Of a DNA stretch of 64,000 nucleotides, positions 55,171 through 64,000 are shown one piece after another. Numbering within the stretch: position 1 is the first letter of the stretch; every line of letters starts with the position of its first letter. The translations under genes were made by a program, and so were the position numbers. The notes beneath the pieces are model-generated. The model did not search any database, had not been told where the DNA came from, and saw only the letters and a list, made by a program, of their open reading frames with translations. Origin of the DNA: Centrapalus pauciflorus (lineage: Eukaryota; Streptophyta; Magnoliopsida; Asterales; Asteraceae); the NCBI GenBank assembly GCA_020465985.1, contig JAANYP010001768.1, forward strand, positions 677,247 to 741,246. The letters are read 5' to 3'.

Positions 55171-55587
55171 ATGAGTGCAGTTAATGTTCATGCAAAAATA
55201 AACGTGAACAGTTAAAATCCTACTGAAAATGCATGAAATTACAGATCCTATACTGAAATAACCTAAGGAACATTTTATTTAACTACAACTAAGAAGAAAT
55301 ACCACATTAAACTACCTAAAACTAGAAAAAACCGAATTGAAAAACTAGAAAAACTTTGAAAATCAAACACGCAATCTAGGAAGTTAAAGACTGAAATAAG
55401 GACAGAAATATGTTACCTGGTAGTGCCGAAGAAGGAAAAAGCAAGAAAAACGAAAGATTATGATGTTCCAAAAGCTTGAAGTGGTAACAATGGTGGGTTG
55501 GGGCGGTGGTGTCGACGGGAGGGAAGGAGAAGAAGAAAGAAATATCTTGAAAGTGAAGGAAGATGAGTTGACCAGTTGACCAACCCA

Positions 55588-55596
55588 TTATATAAA
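55588..55596 (-). promoter_or_regulatory. TATA box for the C 3' ORF
   Basis: The minus strand reads TTTATATAAtgggttGGTCAACTGG. The 171-bp leader to the donor at 55417 is pyrimidine-rich and has no ATG. Confidence 0.6.
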
Positions 55597-55599
55597 CTC

Positions 55600-56230
55600 G
55601 CGCGGGTCATGGGTCGGGTCTGAGATCCGCGCCCCAAATGGAAGATGGGCCGCCGGTTTAGACGCAACATACACACATAAATTTGAAACTAAAATGGGCT
55701 TTTGTGGAATTAAGCAAAAACAAAGAAAAAATTTTGGCCCAAACAACAAAAAAAAAATTAAAATATTTTTGGTATTTTCTTTAGATTTGAAGTTAAAATG
55801 AAATTAAGTAACCTAAAATCTTTTTGGTTTTTTTTTTTTTTTTTTTTTTTTGACACTGTATTTAATAATTCATTCATATAATCTACGCATCTAAACGTAT
55901 TCACATTTTAAGGTAAAGCTAAGGACGGCAGAGCCAAAAAGGTAAAAGACAAAGAATCTGCAGTAAGAAGACAAATCTGCTTTGTCAGTTTTGTATTGGT
56001 GCAGAAAAACAAATTTGACCCACTACAAGACATTCTCGCTTTTCTATACAACCAATGAAAAAGCTTCACTAGGATTCTGTATATGAGTATAAAAGAGTAG
56101 CTTCCAAGGAAAGAGAAAAGAACTAAGAATTCACAAACAGAGAACGTGAGTGCAAAACAAAGTGTTTTTCATGCATGCATGTTCTGTTCAACTTGAGTGA
56201 ACTAGCATAATTAGTCTAAGTTGTTCAGTC
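55600..56230. other. Non-coding junction DNA
   Basis: GC-rich upstream DNA of the C promoter (to about 55670), then AT-rich DNA with a T run near 55830. From 55851 there is a plus-strand LTR-like stretch with gtataaaagag near 56090. No gene is seen. Confidence 0.4.
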
Positions 56231-56336
56231 TCTTTTACTTGGAGTAAACTCAAACCACCAAAGGACAATCTATTTGAAGCCAAAGTAGCATCCTTTATAG
56301 AAATCAATAGTTATTACATATAAACAAATAGTTAAT
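56231..56336 (-). repeat. Arm 2 of the 106-bp inverted pair
   Basis: Reverse complement of 37847-37952 with one mismatch. It ends a few bases before the Gypsy gag fragment. Confidence 0.9.
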
Positions 56337-56342
56337 AGAAAT

Positions 56343-56826
56343 TTCACTTCTACATCCCACCATGTCAATGTTGGTCCCTTCAGTCGAATCGTACCATAAG
56401 CTACTTTCTTTTCATCTCGACACTCGTTAACTCTAAAGAACTTCTTAACTTCCTTCATTCAGTCTATAGATGGATGTACACCCACTTTGCCATCGAATTC
56501 TGGCAATTGACATCGTTTACAGGTCTTAAAAGAGTAGCCCTTTTGGATTTAGAGAAACTTTCCTTATTTTTCTCGGCCTTTTTGTCGTTTCCAGCACCAC
56601 CCCCGCTTCTACCAGTCTGGTCATTTCCGATGCTTACCTCAGTATGAGATTTACCTTCCTTCATCTTTTCTATCCTATCATAAAAGGCTTGCATTTTCAC
56701 CTCCATCAGTAACTTTTGTTGTTGGTTAATCTGTTCAAGGAGTTCAGCCATCCTTTTATTCATGCGATCTTGACTGGTCTTAATGCCACCAAATTGGTAT
56801 GTATGGCCATCATCATCTGAAATCGA
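56343..56826 (-). pseudogene. gag: Gypsy gag N-terminal fragment
   Basis: On the minus strand a coiled-coil leader (RMAELLEQINQQQKLLMEV) and a Gly-rich basic linker precede the start of a Gypsy capsid domain (KKFFRVNECRDEKKVAYGTI, LKGPTLTWWD). A frameshift lies near 56460. The sequence ends abruptly after TWWD near 56350, where unrelated DNA with the 106-bp repeat begins. It belongs with the primer site and LTR at 57109-60794. Non-functional. Confidence 0.8.
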
Positions 56827-57108
56827 GCCTCAAAGAGTTAACCAAGGGTTCCTAATTTCAGTAAGAGGCGTGGTCGGACATCTTGACTGAAATAAAGGTC
56901 TAAGGAGCATACCATTACATGCTCATTAACTCGAGTACTCATTATATATACACTTTAAAGACTAAAAGTCTACTCATTATTTACCCAAACCTAGGCCAAG
57001 TCAATCCTAAGATTATTTTATTAGTGTTGCCTAGGTGGGTCAATACCAGATGCTGGAACCGCGTTCCGTGTTGATTATCATTAACTATACTTAGTCAATG
57101 AACACAAT

Positions 57109-57119
57109 CTATGATACCA
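57109..57119 (-). other. Degenerate iMet primer site (Gypsy E)
   Basis: The minus strand reads tggtatcatag, against the consensus tggtatcagag. It lies next to the LTR end at 57123. Confidence 0.6.
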
Positions 57120-57769
57120 AATTGAAGCACCCGTTCAACTAAAATATATGTTTCAACCATAATAACCTTAATTAATTCATAATTACTTACGGAAATACTG
57201 TCAAATTAAAATTTTTAATTCAATACATATATATATCAACATGATTCAACGCACTTTGTTTCAAACTTCAGTAAAGCGTGACGAATCACGGATCAATGTT
57301 TACAACCAATAATCTGATACCAGTTACAGACAGTTCAATTTCCTAAAAAGACATAACTTCAAAATTAAGGAAGTCTTCTATCAGTTCCCTTCCCCAAAAC
57401 ATGCACAACGTATTGTGCGTACCAAAAGTTGAGGCCCTACAAGTTGCCTCGTGAAGAAGTAGTCGGGCCCTTACCCTTATATGTGACTGAAAAGGATTAA
57501 CAACTAAAGGGTCAACAATAAGTTGAGTGAGACACTAGGACTAATATAACATAACATACAACATGGGTACATAACCCAAATGAGACTCCCAATTATCCAA
57601 GATTTAAATGGTCAATTTAGACTTAGAGCTAGTCCACAATATTTAGCTCAATTTGCTGACTTAGAGCTAGTCCATTATACCATGGAATTCCACGCAAGGC
57701 CAAACGAAATAGTTGATATGACATAAGGATGCAAGCGTGACATATGATCCCAATCTAATCTCCTTTTGT

Positions 57770-58163
<394 letters not shown>

Positions 58164-58211
<48 letters not shown>

Positions 58212-58240
58212 GTGTGTGTGTGTGCGTGTGTGTGTGTGTG
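58164..58240. repeat. (AT)n then (GT)n microsatellite
   Basis: About 46 bp of AT repeat followed by an imperfect GT repeat. Confidence 0.95.
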
Positions 58241-59821
58241 TCCGTTTCGTGCAAGTGTGAACAAGAGACATAAATCAAGTCTCCAAAGATTGTATGCTTT
58301 GACATATAACTACATGTGATGTACATTATGAAATGTTAATACTAGTACTCACATCGATAAGGTTAGTTCAGTTTTTTAAGGTGAGTTCGATATTCAACCA
58401 AAGCTACGTTGTCTCTGCATAATCCGTGTCGATACGATCACCTTTATATATGAAACACTCTTTTCAACATAATATAATATTTCATCAAATTAAATTAAGT
58501 TAACAGAGAATTAAGCCCAATAATCAAAAACTACTATGATTCAAAAGAAAATCGGGCATGACCCGTTCGCACGGAGTCCATATTTCCTGAATTAGTTCAA
58601 GATTACAAGCTCGAGGAATTAAGTATATTTACAAGATACTTAGATTAGATACATCAAATATCATCAAAGTACATGTTTGATAAGCATCTGATGAGGCGGT
58701 AGGTGATCTACCCAATTCCCAAAACTATAAGTTTCGAGCTTTACCAAAAAGTTACAACTTTAAATCTAGCCAACTATGCTTTGGAACCGGAACCGGCTAT
58801 TTCCTTGCCTTTACTACAACCAGCACCTGAGACAAGTGGAATATATGGGAGTAGCAAATAAAAATTGCTAAGTGAGTTACTAGATCGATATGGCGTGTAT
58901 AACATATAACATGCAACAAGTAACAGGTATAGGTATAAATAGTACATGTGCAATATCTTAACCAACAGTGTGTGGGAATAGAACCCACTTCAACAGGCCA
59001 CAAGGGATACTCGAGAACCTGTGCGTTGTCAGCCCAGGGATACCAAGACTAGGCAACCATAAAACCAACCGGCACCTGAAGTCCGGGCACCTACACCGTA
59101 AGCCTATCTGATGTATGGATTATATATGCCCAAACACACAGTACGACGTTTTAATATAAATAATGATTTGGACGTCCAGTGAGGCCAAATGATCAAACGT
59201 AGGCTCAACAATATGGTTTAATCAAAGGATAGATTGATAAGTATCAAGTGATTCATCAATGATAGTATGAAGAACAATAGGCACAATTGATAGTAACATG
59301 TCCAAGGCACCATGGCCATAAGTCAATATTATGCAACTAAGTGCAAGAAATGATATGCATCTCATGATGCCAAAAACATATGCACAATGTCATAATGAAG
59401 ATAAGCATGTAAATATGTATGCACCACACACATCAATACTAGAACTCACAACAATTAGGCTATTAATAGCCTTTAAGTAGCAATGTCCTCCAAAGGCCTC
59501 TTAAGGTTTGGTTTTCACCCTTAGCTTCCAACTTTGACAATCGATACTCCGTTTAGGTCCAAACCTGTCAAACATTGATATTCAAAGTATTTATAACTTT
59601 ATTATATCGTATCATAAGGTTTAAGAGTCAATCAAAGTGTTTAAATATTTTCGGTTTAAGTTTTCGAATTTAACCGACACCGTTGCACCTTTCGATGGTT
59701 ATTATAGATTTTTAGGTAGACTTTGATGTTAATTTATGTATTACATAATCATATGATTATTACATAAGGTTATACTATCATTACAAAGCTTAAAACATGT
59801 GTTTCAAGTGCACTGGGGTGC

Positions 59822-59906
59822 GACTCGACGAGTTAAATAAGCTTGTAATAATTTCCCATTCCAGAGAATTCCGACTCGACGAGTCAGAGGAGCGACTCGC
59901 CGAGTC
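59822..59906. repeat. Three gactcgMcgagt palindromes
   Basis: gactcgacgagt (59822), gactcgacgagtc (59873) and gactcgccgagtc (59894), within the long LTR. Confidence 0.85.
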
Positions 59907-60794
59907 AGCTCCGATTCTGCGCATTCTGCCTTTATTTTGCTACCTGCACGAATCCTTTACACCCAATACTCGTTCCCAACAACTTTAAACACTAAAAATA
60001 CCTTATTGTTATGCCTTGTTTGATTGGGAGAAACATATATAAACACACCTTAACACTTATAGCATAAGAAATCCGCCCACTTCATTCACCCCACTTCTTG
60101 AACCTACTCAACTCAAAAGCCAATTCAAGTTTCATGGGTATCTTTATTTCCTGAGTTTATAAGTTCAGAATACACATTAACAATTAATCATTCATCATTA
60201 GACATTTTTGAGTCACCATATTTTAAGTTCACCGCCATTTCACCATAGGTGTTGCTAGGTTAGGAAGAATGTGGTGATGAACACACACATATACCACTCA
60301 AGACATAGGGATGATGTTACCTTGATTTGTTCTTTACTTTATTATACAATGAACCTCAAATCTCCTAGCCCATATTTGAAGGAATTTTCTCCAGCCCTAA
60401 GCTTGTTCTCCACCCAAATAGGTGCAGGAAATTGGAAGTGAAATATTGAATGGTAAGACCACCGATTGGGGATCATTTTGATCCTTAATTGGTTAAAAAT
60501 ATTACACAGCACCACCCCTTTAGTCTTATTCCTCCAAATTTTTAAAACACAAGACTTATATTCATCACCCTTTTTAACTACTACATTTATACATGCTAAA
60601 GACACTTGTACATAAGGCTTTAAAGTCTTGTACAATTTGTATGACTAATAAAGTACAAGGTTCAAAATATATAATACACGTGAGTGAAGATTGTGGCTGA
60701 AAATTCTCTTATTAATCATAATTAAACAATTAAATATAATTCATTTTGGCAATTTAATTAATTAAATTACTACCTGATTTGTGAGGATGTTACA

Positions 60795-61905
60795 ATATAC
60801 AAATAGTTTGTTTATAATTCCATTCATTTTCTAATTGATGAACCCCTCATACCCCATTCAATGATGGTCACCATAGTATAACTTCATCTTTCAAGGTTTT
60901 AAAGGGACTAGAAGTTTCGTGTCCAAGATCATCTGAAGTTCGGACCTAACACCATCCGAAGTTCGGACCTAAGCCATCTGAGGTTCGGATCTTAGTTCAT
61001 CCGAAGTTCGGACCATTGGTCATCCGAAGTTCGCATCTTAAAGAGTTTGGTCCAAGGCCCGAGTCTATAGCATCCAAAGTTCGGATCATGGGGTCATCCG
61101 AAGTTCAACACAGAAATTTTGGCATGAACTGCAAGTGTCTCACTGAGTTAACTCAGCTCTGCATTGTAGTCCTATTTTAATACCCACAACCATCAAAACT
61201 CAAAATCAATAAATGTAAATGGTTGATGAACTTTTACCAAACCTATACATATCATTTTAAACCCATTTTTAACATCAAATGTCATTGAACACTCATGACG
61301 ACTCTTAAGTTCATATGAACCCTAATTTGGGTTTTTTGAGTTCATACCCAATATTCCTCCTAAATCTTGCATTTAATGACTCAAAATGATGTTATAAACA
61401 TCATAATGATCTCATCTGAGATTTTTATTCATTAGATAGAGTTCTCGCAAAACCATTTGGGTTATTCATCTCATATATGGAAGGAAACAAAAGGATGAAG
61501 GAGACAACAGTAAAAGAGTATTACCTTTTATAAATCTTGGGAGTAACCGTGGGAAGCTTCTGAAATCTCAGATTTTATCTTCACATAAATCCAAAACTCT
61601 TCTTTTTGCTTGGTCTTAAAAGGTTGTTTGAAAAAAGAAGATGACACACACAACTATGTGTTGGTGTGAGGAATATGGCTTCAGTAAAAGAAAGGGGGAC
61701 ATGTCCTTTTCCTTTTTACCTACTCCCCCAACTCTTCTTCATTTGCACCATTATCCCTCTTCTATTTTCTTTTATTTAAAAGTCTCATGGCAACTTAAGA
61801 TTTATTTACATAAATTTTATCAAGCATTTATTCATTAATTATTACTTTCGTTAATAATTACAATTTATTCTCAAAATAATATCTATAATATTTAGGGTGT
61901 TATAA
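60795..61905 (-). repeat. Probable second Gypsy LTR fragment
   Basis: The right end ...tttagggtgttata resembles Gypsy LTR ends, and 61500-61700 reads like the transcribed part of such an LTR. No inner end, primer site or coding part is found. It holds the catccgaagttcgga cluster. Confidence 0.45.
60929..61110. repeat. Cluster of catccgaagttcgga palindromes
   Basis: Seven or so copies, some with one or two changes, spaced about 20-30 bp. Confidence 0.9.
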
Positions 61906-62485
61906 CCGAGATCACTTCTTGGATAGACATTAAAAGTAATCTTGAAGTGACCTTCTTTATGTATCCTTAGACTTGATATACATATTGGTTAATAATATGG
62001 GAATCGGATGCCTTAACAAAATCAAACGTTATCTTTAACACAAGTGATTATAAAGATTGAAGTTAGGCACATCGTGAACCATAATTAGGTAGTACATTGT
62101 CGGATGAGATTTGTTCCACCTACTCAGCGAGAGACATGTCTTTGGGCCCCTTGAGGATCTAAATTGAAGAATGCGCATGACCATGCCCAAACATGTTACC
62201 TTGGTCAGCTAAAACATTTGACTCATCAGTTTACATCCAAGTCAAGTGAACATAATGGTTGAACCTTGGTGAGGTTGAATAGATCCATATATCTGATTCA
62301 ACATAAAGACATCGAGCTAACAAAGGGATGATTGACAAATGAGTCAAGTAACATTGATTGGAATCAATGACAACTACCGACACGAAGTAGTACATTCATT
62401 AAGCGCTAGTGGCAGTGGCATGTTACAAGACGCTAACCATCGCATGTATCATATTCTGGCATCATGCTCAGGGCAAGTGGGAGTT
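61906..62485 (+). other. Non-coding 3' internal region of an LTR element
   Basis: No ORF is seen. It ends with a polypurine-like gggcaagtgggagtt (62471-62485) directly before TGTTGGTCC. It is probably the 3' internal end of a non-autonomous (LARD-like) or decayed Copia element. Confidence 0.5.
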
Positions 62486-63422
62486 TGTTGGTCCTATAGT
62501 GCCCTAATGATGCACTGACGATACAATTACTCTGAAATGGACCTAAAGGGTCACACAAAAGCGATGATGAGCTTACAAAGACTTTTCATGAATATAATTT
62601 CTGTTTTCATAAATAGACTTTAAGGGTTTGATCAATTCAAGAATAGAAATTATAAGTGTTATAATTTATTAGAAGCTAATAGACCTTGATATGGATCAAG
62701 AACTAAAGAGGAAAGTAATTAGGGTTTTCTAATTAATTTAGAATTGACTTTCAATATATGAAATGAAAAATATCAAAGGTTATAAACCCTATATGATCAT
62801 TTCTTATGTTAATCAATTATTGACCTAATTGTACCTCAATGTATGAAATGAGGGAATTAGGGTTTGCAAGATGAAACAAGGGAGAAATTACTATAATTAG
62901 AAGATGTATGGAACAAGAAAAAGGAAGGAAGGGTCGGCCTTATGGCTCATGGCCTCCTCCGCTCTTTTCCATTGTTGCCCTAAGTTTCATATTATGCACA
63001 TGTCTTGTTTCCTTATTTCATCCCCGCCCCATTCCCTATAAATACAAGGCCTCCTCTTCATTCATTCTTGCACCAAACATTCTATGCTTTAAGAGCATTC
63101 TCTCTAGAGGATTAAATTGATCTTACAAAAGTTTTCTCTCTAGAAAACTAAAGTAAGAATTAGTATTCTTTTGCAAGCTAGGATATATCCTAGTGTGTGA
63201 TACTTTTAGAGATCACCTCCTTTGGTGGTTTGCAAGGTTCATGGCTTCAACGGGATCATGATCAGTTCCTGAGGTATGAATTCTTATTCATCTTGTTTTA
63301 GTTCTTGCCTAATTAGCTTTAGAACTTGTTTGGGTTTTATATAAAATGTTTGTATACTTTATTTTCTTCCGTTGCTTATGAAATTGTTTTATAAACATTT
63401 TTCATAACCTTAAAACCTAACA
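62486..63422 (+). repeat. Probable LTR (about 0.94 kb)
   Basis: It runs from TGTTGGTCCTATAG to ...AAAACCTAACA. A polypurine-like tract precedes it. A TATA box at 63037 is followed by a leader-like stretch. The 3' border is chosen only by the CA end. Confidence 0.55.
63037..63044 (+). promoter_or_regulatory. TATA box of the probable LTR
   Basis: cccTATAAATAcaagg. Confidence 0.55.
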
Positions 63423-64000
63423 CGATCTTCCTTGGTATCCTTTCGATATACCATGAATTTTAGATTATCACGTTGAACAAAGAAAAGAAAATAAGATGGT
63501 TGTTAACTTATATACCTGTTAGTTTATTTATTATTTAAGATTATATGTTTTCTTTTAACCTATAAATATCAATTTGTTAGCACGACTCGACCCGAATAGT
63601 CATCCGAATTTTCAAACCGTAAACGCAACGAAAATTTATGCAACAGGTCCGGTGGCTGGGTCCACCAATGCTCTTAATTATTTTGGATTTTACAACTGGG
63701 TTTATTAGGATAATAAGGTTGCTTATTAAATCATGCAAGCATATCTTGTTTGAAATATGTTAACTTTGTTTTTATATCAAATGTTGTCACAGTATGATAT
63801 TTGTGAGAGCCTGTGATGAATGTAATAAACCATGTGGTTGGACAATGGTCAGGGTCGCTCGCTCTTTGGTACCCGATGGTTGCTTTGTACGGTCTAAAGG
63901 GCTACGTGCGTGGAGTGGGATCCCGACGAGTTTATTATTGCAATCGAAGGTGAATACTGTTTATACCATTGGATTCGATTTCATATCATTGTTTAGCAGA
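63423..64000 (+). other. Non-coding sequence after the probable LTR
   Basis: No ORF is seen. TGGTATC at 63433-63439 matches the first seven bases of an iMet primer site but then diverges, so it is not called. The content could be the leader of a second element copy. Confidence 0.4.

Larger units (their letters stand above)
54375..55416 (-). other. Putative 5'UTR intron of the C 3' ORF
   Basis: Donor CTACCAG|GTAACA, acceptor TGCACTTTGCAG; 1042 bp. It contains an (AT)n run and the ccgaattcggat cluster. No gene is seen inside. Confidence 0.55.
50565..55596 (-). mobile_element. Copia element C, 3' part with promoter, 3' ORF, PPT and LTR
   Basis: On the minus strand: TATA, ATG-free leader, intron-like stretch, 1144-codon ORF, polypurine tract, 355-bp LTR. 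No gag, pol or 5' LTR is found upstream. Assignment to Copia rests on the 3' ORF being related to those of A and B and on the PPT and LTR at its end. Confidence 0.75.

Noticed and set aside
63433..63439. TGGTATC as an iMet primer site
   Set aside because: Only seven bases match and the gap to the chosen LTR end is unusually long.

Overview
The window is plant nuclear DNA made almost entirely of nested LTR retrotransposons. Plant signs are tRNA-iMet primer sites (tggtatcagagcc), Copia and chromovirus-type Gypsy proteins, TATA-driven LTRs and a decayed fragment that looks like the plant chromatin gene EAF1. The repeat vocabulary (clusters of CG-centred palindromes such as gactcgccgagtc, very long Gypsy LTRs, Copia elements with a large extra 3' ORF) suggests Asteraceae, lettuce-like. 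That taxonomic call is from memory of such genomes, not from a search. I see no intact host gene, no tRNA or rRNA gene and no CRISPR array.

Layout: 1-13040, Copia element A1 (+), left LTR cut by the window edge. 13041-16915, older host-like DNA with an EAF1-like pseudogene (-) and a 21-bp tandem repeat. 16916-21502, 3' part of a Gypsy element (-): long LTR, integrase, RNase H, end of RT. It is cut by 21503-23294, the 5' part of Copia A2 (+), which is cut in turn by 23295-36861, Copia A3 (-), with both LTRs and an intact 1006-aa 3' ORF. 36862-39808 is unassigned. 39814-50521 is Copia element B (+), complete with a target-site duplication (aaata) but broken ORFs. 50565-55596 is the 3' part of a third Copia family, C (-), with an intact 1144-aa 3' ORF. 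56343-60794 is a Gypsy gag fragment plus a 3.7-kb LTR (-). 60795-64000 holds further LTR pieces.

The most interesting signal is how these Copia elements seem to express their genes. In two families (A, in both copies where it can be checked, and C) the 3' ORF is preceded by the same cassette: a TATA box, a leader of about 160-170 bp with no ATG, a splice donor, a 0.5-1.0 kb intron-like stretch, and a TGCAG acceptor 2-4 nt before the start ATG. This looks like an internal promoter with a 5'UTR intron. Upstream, in family A, lie three small RNA hairpins with a compensatory base pair and GNRA-type loops, kept in both copies. At the gag/pol border of families A and B a single in-frame TAA sits in a branch-point-like sequence directly before an acceptor, and a phase-0 donor lies inside gag, so splicing could produce an in-frame Gag-Pol. 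The 3' ORFs of A, B and C share an N-terminal motif (YAL[ST] ... QF[WY], 18 residues in all three), a coiled coil and basic patches, and show no membrane segment. They look like one nuclear or particle-associated family rather than envelopes. All of this is inferred from sequence and untested.
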